A DNA stretch of 64,000 nt, taken from the NCBI GenBank assembly GCA_030737835.1, contig CM060847.1, forward strand, positions 4,244,484-4,308,483, given 5' to 3'. The notes below the pieces were generated by a model, which was given only the letters and a program-made list of their open reading frames with translations, was not told the DNA's origin and made no database searches. Both the position numbers and the translations under genes were made by a program. Of the stretch, positions 1 through 14,418 are shown piece after piece; within the stretch, counting starts at the first letter, position 1, and the number at the start of each line of letters is the position of its first letter. This DNA comes from Acorus gramineus (Eukaryota; Streptophyta; Magnoliopsida; Acorales; Acoraceae).

Positions 1-1678
1 ATGTCACCCATCCAAAAAGAGCCATCCACATCGTTCCAAAAGGCGACATCTGTAGTAATGTATAGATCAATAACACTGATGTGTAAAAATGATGAGAAGT
101 TAAAGTGTGTCAGATGACTCACAGTCAAACTAAAACCCTCGGGAGGTGCATCATGCCAAGAGTCTTCTGTATCAAACACATCAGTGTCTAAAAGCACAGG
201 CTTCTTTGGCCACTTTCCCAAGCCTCTATCCATTTCTATATCCATATCATCATCATCATTATCATCCTTGCCTTCAGGTTCAACAGGTGGAGGCACTATT
301 ATAAGTCCAGCTTCAGACACTGCCATTCAAAATTTCCGCACATAAGAAAATGCATCAATTGGAAAAAGCATAAGTTAAACAATTTAATGTGAATGATGAT
401 GACCAAAAGCCAAATTTACCAGCATTGTCAGCATCTAGTTCACCAGAAGCAGCTGCCTCCGCTGCTTGAGCAAGCGCAGCAGCACAGGCCTCTGCTGACG
501 CGAGGCGTAGTGAACTCTCAACATCTTCATAGGCACTCTCCCTCTCGACCAAATTCTTAGTTTTGTTCTCGTCAGCCCATTTAACAGAGCGCTTTGGATC
601 CTTGGTCCCCGAAGTCTTCAATGATGATTTCAGTGTGCTTTTATCTGGTTCTGATTTACCTCCCACTGCGTCAGAAGATTCCTGCAATGATTTCGGTGGA
701 TCTCCGTATGATTTGGGTTTCTTCTTTTTAGTCTCATCTTTGCCTTCCACTTTCTTAACTTTCAACTCATTAGACGCTTTTTGGGTAGAACTCGAAGGCT
801 TTTTGGGAGGAACACTGAGTTCATCCCCAAAGATTATAGTACTCGTGAAATTGATTTCGTCTAAAATCAAATTGACCTCAGTTTTCCTCGTTGACTCTTT
901 GGAATCAGGCCCAGCCTCATGCCCTGCATTAGACAATGCAAGCTCACTCCTGTGTTCACAGAGCAAACCCACAATGGAAACAAATAAAAAGAACATCTTT
1001 TTCAAAGTACATGAATGGGTGCTTCAAAGCATCAATATCTTATTAAAAACAACTCATCTCGCATGCAAATCGTTGTGATTTCAAACAAAAAGGGAAAAAA
1101 CACTGACCTATAGAGGACGATGAGCCTCCATGGTCCCGTAGAGGGACATACCCTTCAATCGCGTTCGGAGGTCCGACCCACTCTTCGAACGGCGCTTCCC
1201 CCACCGTCCGATCAGACTTCTCTGTGATCTTCACCTTGGACATCCCCAAATCCCCATCCCGACCATCCAAACTCAACCCCTCAAACATCCTCATCACTCT
1301 ATCAATCTTCGCAGGATCCACGGCAGCATCAACAGGCCTCCCATCCTCGAGACTCGACGAGAAGGCCCGGCTGGAGACGAGGCACCCGGACGAGCAGTAC
1401 TTGTAGGTCTCCTGGAGGTCGTAGACGCGGTGCTCGCTGAGGGAGATCCGGTACCGTCCCTTCCTCGGGCGATCGGACGGGAGGGATCGGCCGCAGACGG
1501 GGTAGCCGCACAGACCCGATATGGAGCGCTCGACGACGACGTCCTCGTAGTCGGGCCGGGAGAGGAGGGACCCCGCCGCGAGGAGCTTGGACTCGGCGTG
1601 GGAGGAGAAGTCGATGAGGGAGCTCTGGATCTTGTGGACGGCGTCCTTGACGGAGGTCCGGGGAGGGTCTCTCGCCAT
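1..1678 (-). CDS. RPAP2: RPAP2/RTR1-like RNA polymerase II CTD phosphatase, 5' part, runs off left edge
   Basis: The encoded protein resembles plant RPAP2 homologues, nuclear phosphatases that act on Ser5-P of the RNA polymerase II C-terminal domain and help import the polymerase. Exon 1 starts at 1678 (MARDPPR) and holds the RTR1 zinc motif: CGYPVCG (C-x4-C) followed by YCSSGC (C-x3-C). Exon 2 (about 949-420) is rich in Lys/Ser with an acidic-alanine stretch. It joins in frame to exon 3 starting at 319 ([12 protein letters not shown], then acidic residues and [12 protein letters not shown]). Exon 3 probably ends at a GTGAGT donor at 122, because the sequence beyond it no longer resembles the family although it stays open to the edge. 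The exon 1/exon 2 junction is uncertain: the better-looking donor (GTCAGT at 1107) is out of phase with the acceptor at 950, while a donor at 1103 fits. The C-terminal part lies outside the window. Family assignment is confident; the junctions less so. Confidence 0.82.
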
Positions 1679-3023
1679 TGGAGGTGATTGTCGGAGGTGG
1701 AAAACTGTAAACCCTAGTTTTTTTGGGGGTTTTTTTTATAGCAAAAGCTCTGACTCACTTTCTGGTTGAGGTTTTGCTTCGGTGGTTGATTTTTGGGAGG
1801 TTTTTATAGAGTCGGGGATGAGTGAAGGGCCTCGAGAGACCCACTGATCTAGATCATCGATCCGGTGGACCATCGTTTTTTATGGTGTCCAACGATCATG
1901 ATCTCCGTGAGTGTTTGTAGAAAGTTGCTTCTATAATCGTACAATCAAACAGTTTATTTTAGCAATTTTACATAGACAGATTTTAGGCAGCGATTTTTAA
2001 ATGTTGGGGGTGAGCTTCCTGCAGAATCAGTTTTAAAAATCAAATTATTGCATAATCAGTTTCACAATCACGCAATTAAACGCTTTCGAAGTCAAAAGGT
2101 ATAAATTTGTTCGGTTATTTATTTATTTTTTAAGTCTATGTAAAACTATACAATTTAATGATTGATCACTCTCTTCTTCATATTACAATTTAAGTCCTCA
2201 TATTTAAATAATATGTTCTTTAGTAGTCTCTGGGAGAGATCTATCAATGAATTGTTTATTTTTCTTATCACTCCTTTGGAGGGACTAAAAATGAACATAT
2301 CGTTTAAACTGGAGACTTGATCTGTAATATGCAGAAGAGAGAGATCAATCACTAAATCGTATAGTTTACGATGACTTAAAAATAAAAAACTCAACTCGAC
2401 CGTAAAGTCAGTCACGGGAGGTCTCTCCGATATCAAAAAAAAAAAAAAAAACCAACTTGTTTTTAAATGCCTAAAACCTAAAAGATAACTGATAGGCAAG
2501 GAGATGATTGTGGGGACATGTGAAAGGGGATGACTTCTCATGCTTTATGTTTTGTATAAAAATTATTAAAATACGTATAGTTTTCCTTATTTTAAAATGA
2601 AAATAGTGATTTTTTATTCTACCTAAATATTGGAATAATATTTATTCTTATTTTTTTATCTTAATTTTGACAAATAGAAATATGAATAAAATTGATGAAT
2701 TTTTTATTTTCTAAAATTTAAGATAACTTATTCTCAAAATTTTAACCGCTTGTGAAATCAACCCTTAATAATCAAATGAAAAGCGTGCTCACACTTTAAA
2801 TTTCTTTTCAAAAAAATATAGAAAATATATTTCATAAGAATCAATTTTCAGTAGTAAAAAAAAAAAATTTCTTGTAATCAATTCTATAATAGAAAAAAAT
2901 TGAAAAAGCCCTAACACAAATCTAAATGGATTTGGATGATTGACAGATCAGACGTGTTTAATTATTTTATTCATAAAAAATCTGACATTTGAAAATTTGA
3001 TGAAACATTGAGTATTAAAACTT
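1679..3023. other. AT-rich spacer upstream of the RPAP2 gene
   Basis: No gene was seen. The first about 150 bases hold the presumed 5' leader and promoter of the minus-strand RPAP2 gene, including a T-rich tract near 1720-1740. Around 1980-2090 there is a stretch with CAATCACGCAATTAAACG-type wording that resembles the MITE ends seen at 41502 and 52040. The rest is A/T-rich with homopolymer runs. Open frames here, such as 2155-2541, look random. Confidence 0.6.
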
Positions 3024-3038
3024 AGATTCAAATATGTT
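3024..3038. repeat. Target-site duplication, left copy, of the LINE
   Basis: The 15-mer AGATTCAAATATGTT occurs here and again at 5666-5680, exactly flanking the LINE remnant. A run of T follows immediately, which is the poly(A) tail of a minus-strand retrotransposon. Confidence 0.85.
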
Positions 3039-5665
3039 TTTTTTTTTTTAAATGGTAGGCGTTTGTCTAAATTATATTAATTTGACAACAATACCCAATT
3101 CAAAATACAAGCATAAGACTGATAGAAGAGAAGTCTACCAACCGCCTCAAAAAAGAAGTCAGTCTATTCTTCTAACACAAATTTTCCCAACACAACACGC
3201 TACGAGCCCCGGCACACGCGTGTCCTCAGACCCTGATAAAATTGACCATAGATTTCCAAATATTTTCAGTGTACACATTAGAACATTTGAAAATTGCATG
3301 ATTACGGGCCAGCCAAATAGCCCAAATCACTGCGGGGATGAACGACTGGGTAATCTTGGCCTTCACACTCCGATCACCGCGAACAGTAAGTCGCCTCTCG
3401 GCCTCCCATAGGTCCTGGAAAGAAGCGAAACTGTCATCCAAACCAGTCGCCTCCTTCATCCAATGCGAGATTTGCCTAGTCAATAGGCAAGAAAGCATAA
3501 GGTGAGTCGAAATCTCTTCTCCGACACAACAAAGGGGACAAGACCGGTCCGCGAGAGGTGCCCATTTCGCCCGGAATGCCTTCGTCATGATTTTCTCTTG
3601 AACTAAAAGCCATGAGAAGACCCGAACTTTGAGCGGGATTTTCGGCCTCCAAATCCACTTATACATCGACGCCATGGGTTCGAGACGTATCCGGTCCCTT
3701 CGCCACCAGTCGTAACATGCGTGCACAGTGAAAGGATGCCGAGGCTGGGGCTGCCAAACCACCGTATCCCCCACCCCTGCCACCAACGTCACCATGTCTA
3801 GCTCCCGCAATAAGGCCGTGAACAAGGAAGCTTCGTGCTCCCCTAATTGTCGACGAAACTTCAAGTCCCAAAATCCCGATGTGCTTCCGACACGCCAAAA
3901 GCGATGAACAGATCCGTTTTTTATGTGAACAAGCAAGAATAGTTCAGCATAACGCACCTTCAATGCAGTCTCCCCGAGCCATATATCGTGGCCAGAAATT
4001 TGTCTCCCTTCCGTCGCCTACTTTCTAGCAAATTGCCTCCATAAAACCCTCCGTGCACGAGAGTATATTCGACCAAATTGTTGAGGTCCTTTCGTGCAAA
4101 CCCAGGAAGCGCTTCAACGGCCCTCCGCACTTGTGTTTCGCCTCAAGAAGTCTACACCATAGCAAGTCACGATTGATAAGCCATCTCCAACGCCATTTAC
4201 TTAGCAAGGCTTTATTCATGTCACCAAGATTTAGTATCCCCCCCCCCTAGCCGTTTTCTGCAACAAACTGAATCCCATTTGACAAGATGAACCTTCCATC
4301 CCTCCCTAGCCGCACCATTCCACAAGAAGCAACGTCGGATGCTGTCAATTTTCTGTAGAATTCCCACTAGCGCTTTAAAAATTGAAAGATAAAACACCGG
4401 CAGGTTTGACATAACTGACTGGAGGAGTGTTAGCCTTCCACCAAGACTCAACGTCTTCCCACGCCAACCCTCTAGCCTCTGTTCAAATTTTGAAACAAGA
4501 GGTGACCAATCTGCTTTCCTCAATTTTCCAAGGTGTAATGGGAGTCCAAGTAGGCGTGTAGGGAAGTGTTGGTCTGACATCCAAAGATGCTTGCTAAGTC
4601 CACTAGTTCCAACTCAGTCAGGTTGACGCCCAGCATCTCAGTCTTTTGAAAGTTTATATGCAAGGCCGATAGGAATTCCAAGCATATACAAACAAACTTT
4701 ACACCCCGGATCGAGCACGAGGTTGCAGCGCTAAGCACGACCGTGTCATTTGCATATTGCACATGGGACGTCGATGGTCCCCCATCGCAGATTTTCAGTC
4801 CCTCAATCCACCCTTCAGCCTCCGCCATCTTCATCATGCAACTAAATGCATTTGCTACCACCGTAAAGAGGATGGGGGATAGTGGATCACCTTGCCGCAA
4901 TCCCTTGTTTAAGTGGAAGAACCCACATGGCTTCCTAATCACAAGAACTGAAGCTTTCGCCATCGATATGCACTGGCGAATCATTCGGAGCCAATGTGGT
5001 TCGAAGCCATGACAAGCCAAAAGGTGGAGAAGGAAGTCTCACCTGACGTTGTCATAAGCTCTAGAGAAATTCAGGTTGATCACCACTCCTTTCCGTTTGT
5101 CACTGTGCACAGCGGAAATACATTCTTGAGCCACCATAAAACCATCGTGAAGTACCCTTTCCGGGATGAACGCGGATTGGTTTTCCCTGATCACAAACCC
5201 GATGGCGGGTTTCAGCCTATTGGCAAGCACTTTCGCAACCATTTTGTGTGTCCCATTTATAAGACTAATCGGTCGGAAGTCTCCGATCTGAGGTGCCCCT
5301 GTTTTTTTTGGAACAAGGACCAAGAAGGTAGAGTTAATGCACCTAAGACCGCAAGAATTACTATAGAACTCTTCAAACATTTCAATCACATCCTTTTTGA
5401 CAATGTGCTAGAACTCCTGGAAAAATCGAAGCCCGAAACTGTCCGGTCCTGGTGCCTTATTCGCCTCTACCCCAAAGATCGCCCTTTTGATCTCCGTCTC
5501 AGAGAATGGAGCCTCCAAGTCTGACCAAAGGTGATTCGGACCCGTGTTAAATCCTCATCAATCCACACCGGAATGCGAGACCTGTTTTTCTTGTAAGATG
5601 CAAAGAAATGTTGCACCAGGAGGCGCTCGATCTCGTTTGGGTCCTCCACAAATCCATTCATTGTA
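3039..5665 (-). mobile_element. 5'-truncated, decayed LINE (non-LTR) retrotransposon with poly(A) tail
   Basis: On the minus strand, read from 5665 down to 3226, successive fragments match a plant L1-type ORF2. They run from the N-terminal RT region (FRPISLINGTHKMVAKVLANRL, QSAFIPER, FSRAYDNVR), through the RT core (GLRQGDPLSPILF, then YANDT in place of the usual YADDT) and the thumb-like region (LLGLPLHLGKLRKADW, LSLGGRLTLLQSVMSNLP), to the zf-RVT tail (CPLCCVGEEISTHLMLSC). The frame is broken several times by stops and shifts, so no active protein is made. The 3' end has 13 T on the plus strand at 3037-3049, i.e. a poly(A) tail. The 15-bp duplications at both ends show insertion by target-primed reverse transcription, with the endonuclease half lost at insertion. 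Confidence 0.92.
3226..5665 (-). pseudogene. LINE reverse transcriptase pseudogene (ORF2 C-terminal half)
   Basis: This is the coding remnant inside the LINE. Readable pieces lie at about 5665-5467, 5389-5039, 5020-4520, 4580-4221, 4219-4025 and 3963-3226, in different frames. The first Asp of the catalytic YxDD box reads as Asn, which would abolish activity even if the frame were whole. The C-terminal Cys/His zinc-binding segment typical of plant LINE ORF2 is still recognisable near 3540-3490. The apurinic endonuclease domain is absent. Confidence 0.9.
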
Positions 5666-5680
5666 AGATTCAAATATGTT
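5666..5680. repeat. Target-site duplication, right copy, of the LINE
   Basis: Second copy of AGATTCAAATATGTT, identical to 3024-3038. Directly beyond it (5685-5702) is CCACAAATCCATTGATTG, which nearly repeats the LINE sequence on the inner side (5646-5663, one mismatch). Confidence 0.85.
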
Positions 5681-5702
5681 AAGGCCACAAATCCATTGAT
5701 TG

Positions 5703-9864
<4,162 letters not shown>

Positions 9865-10744
9865 GTGAGAGATGGTTTGAAAGGGTTTTCTATTTGTGTT
9901 ATTTGTTCTTGATGTTCTTGTTCTGTTGTTTATTCTCTCGCCAGTTGCAGAATAATTTTTGGAACGCAGAAACTCCTTTTGCAATCTCTGCTGTGAAAAT
10001 GAGTTGTGAATTGCGATTTTGGTTGTGTTATACACCCTTGCAATTTGAAAAGATTGGACTTTTTTTTATAGCCATGGATAATAGCTGTTTGTTAAGGGTG
10101 ATGGAATAGTTTGTTAAGGGTGATGGAATAATTGAAATGAATATAAAAACATGTTTGTTTGCAAGAAATAAGTGTGTATAATTATATCTAAATAAATGAG
10201 AATAAACTGGTATTCATATTTCAAATCATCCTTGAGATTATGTTATTCCATTCAATCTGTTCTATTATTATAAAAGGCTCACATGTGAAATAATTGTTTC
10301 ACCTTTCAAAAAAAATTTATTAACATCTTATTTCTTTTATCCACAACTTATTCTTGGTCAATCAAATAATAAAAATTCTATTATTACATTTCCTAACAAG
10401 AATAACGAAAAACACAACCAAACAAAAAATGACTCATTCTTTATCTATCTCAGAATAGTTTACGTCGCTACCCAGATGCGAGCATAAGCTATAACTTATA
10501 GCTTTTCTTAAAATCATTCACATTATAGGCATAAAGCACCATGCGTATAACTGGGAGGAACAACTTCTGAAAATCTGAAGGACGCGATGCGGCTCGCAGG
10601 TCATCTATGATGTACATTGCACTGGAAGGGTTTATTTTCATTTATTGAGTTGATTCTTTTCAATTTCTGATCCACACAGTATATAAGTAATAAAAATGTG
10701 GATTCTCAATTGAATGATATACAGGCACAATAACAATGAAAACC
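9865..10744. other. Convergent intergenic region with 3' ends and a MITE copy
   Basis: Holds the 3' UTRs of the LPD gene (left) and of the cyclase gene (right, minus strand). TTTGTTAAGGGTGATGGAATA is duplicated in tandem at 10089-10130. A copy of the window's common MITE family occupies about 10120-10480. Confidence 0.6.
10120..10480 (+). repeat. MITE-like dispersed repeat, copy 1
   Basis: Shares the family signature AAGAATAACGAAAAACACAA followed by CCAAACAAAAAATGA (near 10399) with copies at about 20605, 23530, 25340, 34965, 53255, 54505, 56285 and 57465. Internal CTCACATGT and TATTCCA words also recur. Ends are approximate. Confidence 0.6.
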
Positions 10745-13700
10745 TTAGGATTTGGAGACTTTGCTTTGGCTTTCTTTTGCATATACTGAGAACCGTTCCA
10801 ATCCGCGGAGGAGGAGGCCTGAAAGGAAGGGCTTCAATGCCTGGAGGAGAAAGAAAAAGTGAATGTTGAGGAATTCTTCATCGTAAGTGCGAGAAATGAT
10901 TGGAAAATATGGTTAATGATACTTACCGATGCGACTGGAATTAGGATTTGAGGAACTTCATATGAGACAGTAAGCTGAAACATAAAAAACAGTAAATAAG
11001 TGTGTGATAATCACTTAATCACTATAAGCATTAATGCAGAACAGATGCTCACTTGTATTTTACATGATGATGGACCTTTCGGAAAGAATCGCACCGCTCC
11101 CCTGTGAATGAAAAGAAGCTTGACTTACAAAATCTTAAATTTAAGATAAATGGGGAGTACAAATAATTACATTCATGCATAATGTGTTACAGGCATCTTA
11201 ATGTGCAGCCCTTAATTTTCTCATCAGCCATTCATTGTACATCTGTGCATGAAGAGCATGCACTTCATTCAAGCAATGAGACTAGCTTAAGTTTCACATA
11301 AAAATCATTAAACAAAAAATTTCAACATGGTTACTAGAATTGCTGCTCTTTACCTGTTGGGGAGACCTTCTAGAGATCGCCAATGAATTTTCTGATTGGG
11401 AGTTGGCTACAAAGGTAAATAGACAAATCATCCAAAGTAAGCATGCTCAGAAGATATTGGTGAAATTATGAAACAAACGAATAACTGAAACAAAATTCAA
11501 CCTTCACGAATCGCAATCCTCACCTGCATATTCCGGGCAAGCCAAGAAAATTCAATATCTTGACCAAATGCTTCATACTTCAATGCCCACCTTGAGAGAT
11601 CGGGCTTGTCTTTCAAAATCTGATATAAAAGAGATCGGGCTTGTCTTTCAAAATCTGATATAAAATCCCATGTGTTCATATATTTTAAGTGATTATTGCA
11701 ATATTTATGTGGTTTGTCAAAACAATGTGAGAGACAGGTGATTACTAAAAATGGAGTTCAATACAAGCAATATATTTATGTAATTTTTAGGCCCACTGAA
11801 TTGTGTGACGAGAAAAGTTGAAACTGGAGTGAGGCCCTTTTTTTTCCAAACTTCTATACACGTATAGCTCATCGCAATAATAAAATTAACTGAAGACCTA
11901 AAATTTGTAAATTATTCTTACTGTTTCTGTAAAGTAGTGAAAACAAAATTCGAAGCCTTCTGTCATGTAATGATAATGAACTCAAAAGACCCCAAGATGT
12001 TATCCGGACTACATCAAAGTGTGATGTAGTTTCTCATAGCTAATGGTCCTTATATGTATAATAAAAAGTGCATACTTCATCACAATGTGTGGAGGAAATT
12101 CTCTAATGATATAGGATATGAAGGGACTCTAGATCAAAGTATAGCTGATAGTCATGTATCCAATAATAATAATATAATTGCCCATCATACTGTCATGTTC
12201 TTCAGATCCTCTAGCTATCTGGTGGCACGATCAATGATAAATTCTACCCATGAAGAATATGTGGGTGATCCATATTACCGACAAAAGTAATGTTTAGTTC
12301 ATCTTCTTCAAATTTGTAGATTATGAAAATTTTTCAGATCAAACATTGTAGTGGCACAGAGAAATACCTAATGTGAGAGTGTGAACATTTTTATAAATGT
12401 GAAACATTAGAGGAATTAGGCATTTCAATCATATTCTTCTGTAAATCTGTTATCTGTCTATAACTTCAGTGTAGATATAGTTTCTCGCCATCAAATCAGC
12501 AAATCTTCCAATCTTTAGTGTGTTTTCTTTTCTGTTGCATTTATTTTCAAATCAGCTCAACCTAACTTGTTGATGATGGTCTTCTTAAACATACGAATGC
12601 CACAACAGATAAAATTTTGTCTCAGTTTAACTAAAGATTTTTCTGTTTAGGGATTTTTAATGTCAGTATTCAACAAACGGTTCTTCTGTCTATATTCTCA
12701 AGATCATTATGTCATAGATGCTACAGCATCAGAACATGTATCATATCCTATAAATGATATGATCAGGTCCCAGGAACTGTTATGTTATGTTGCGCTGATC
12801 TTAAAAATTTGAATGGCATCAATATATCTATTACCATCAAGCATAAAACTGAAAACTCTGATCAATAAACAATACAGAATATGTTAAAAATTTAATGGTA
12901 AGCACCTTCACAGATGAAATGAATGGCATCCACTTTGGTATAGATTCGCGATCCGAATAACAGGCATAAGCGACTGAACAGGGAACATCAACTTCCATCT
13001 CGGTGCTGTGTGTACATGGGTAATCGTCAATGATTATATTAGAAGCATAAAAAGGGCCTTTCTTTTACCTGGAAAGTTATATACAAGTTTTTACAAGCTC
13101 AATGGAGCAATGGAACGATAAATTGAGATTACCAACATATTAGTCAGCATTTTTTATTTTTTTGAGGAAAATGTAGTCTATATAACATTATTTCAGTTAC
13201 ATAGTCCGAATTCTTGCCTCAAAAGTATAGCAAGAGGAGGAGAGAGGGAGGGGAAAGATTTTAGAAATACAAACACAGGGGTGGGAGGTACACAAGGTGT
13301 GAGACCACCACCGCCCAGTCCCCTATATGAGTCAGCATATATAATTTGTGAATTATATTGAATGGATATCAGATGATGTTCTCATGCAAAGAATAAAGTT
13401 CTTCAATTAATAGTTCTGTTAATTCTTTCAGCTCCTAAATGAGTTTTCAGCAATACATAAGCAAATTATCAAGTGTCGTATCCAAAAATGAGCTAGCATG
13501 GGTACTAAAATAAAACCAAATCATATCGAAATGGTGTTTACACTTCATCTGATATATTAGCTAGATTTCGACATAATATGCAAGAAGGTTTAATAAATTG
13601 ACCTACTACATGTAACTCATCGTAGCCTGGTCTGACAGGAGTCAGAATCTATTGTAATTCATGAACAGTGCATGTGCATCAAGACAATTTGTATATAGGT

Positions 13701-14418
13701 GATATGATACCCATCAAACTAAGCTATGCTATGACTAAGAAACAGTTAAGATTTTGGGGCTGTCTGATGAAATTTTATTATACTTCCACTCAAATTTTCG
13801 TGATGACCAAAGCAAATTGGGTTCAAGAACCAATAACTAGGGGCCTCATATTCAATCCATGGGCATAATTAATAAACTACAGTCTATAGCATTTTATCAC
13901 CCAACAAACTGGAATTCTAACATATTATCATCAAAAGGAAAAATATTTCCCAACCAAACAAAAAATGCAAATAACTTAATTTTGGGTGCAGATATTTCAA
14001 AACATATAAAAAAGGAAGTTATGTCTGCAAACATTAAACATAACTAAAGATTAAAACACAAACCCAATAAGATTTCAATCCAACAATGACAAATAAAAGA
14101 CACCCACATCAAAATAAAGCCAGATTTTCCCAAAAAAACAAAAACCCAACAAACCAAACAAACAAAACGAGGAGACATTTCATACGTGCAGTCCTGCCAT
14201 TCCATGACGGGAGAGAAAGGTCGGGATTTGGTGGAGACGCGGTTCCTCATCGACCCAGATGAGCTTCTGAGGAAGAGATCACTCTGAAAGGTTTTGAAAG
14301 TCCCTCTCTTTTCCCCTGTGAAGAGGGTCCTGTATAAAAAGACCCCATTTTTTGGTGACCTTTTGAAGTGGCCGAGACTGGACGAACCGGAAACAAGTGC
14401 AGCCGTTGCAACAGACAT
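10745..14418 (-). CDS. Plastid-type polyketide cyclase/dehydrase (START-like) superfamily protein
   Basis: Seven exons on the minus strand join in frame to a 224-aa protein: 14418-14186, 13005-12906, 11619-11524, 11406-11354, 11101-11053, 10974-10927 and 10840-10745. It resembles the Arabidopsis At1g02470/At1g02475 family, small START-like proteins of unknown biochemical role. Residues 1 to about 70 are Ser/Lys/Arg-rich with few acidic residues, like a chloroplast transit peptide. The conserved body includes MEWQDCT, MEVDVPCSVAYACYSDRES, IPKWMPFISSVK, LSRWALKYEAFGQDIEFSW, IHWRSLEGLPNRGAVRFFPK, LTVSYEVPQILIPVA and LLLRGLERFSVYAK. All six introns are GT-AG. The acceptor of exon 3 lies inside an exact 35-bp tandem duplication (11596-11665), so two identical 3' splice sites exist; only the downstream one keeps the frame. 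Ligand and partners are unknown. Confidence 0.88.
11596..11665. repeat. Exact 35-bp tandem duplication spanning a 3' splice site
   Basis: The unit beginning GAGATCGGGCTTGTCTTTCA is at 11596-11630 and again, identical, at 11631-11665. On the gene strand each copy contains TATCAG followed by the first eight codons of exon 3 of the cyclase gene. The length is not a multiple of three. Confidence 0.95.
13142..13338 (-). mobile_element. Short retroposon (SINE-like or truncated) in intron 1 of the cyclase gene
   Basis: The 9-mer AGTCAGCAT flanks the segment at 13142-13150 and 13330-13338. A T-rich run follows the left copy directly, as for a poly(A) tail of a minus-strand insertion. The body is about 179 bp, with a GC-richer 5' part (GGGCGGTGGTGGTCTCACAC on the minus strand). 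No clear box A/box B pair was found, so SINE identity is open. Confidence 0.5.

Noticed and set aside
2155-2541. 128-aa minus-strand frame upstream of the RPAP2 gene
   Set aside because: It contains a homopolymer Phe run from an A tract, no recognisable domain, and no supporting signals.
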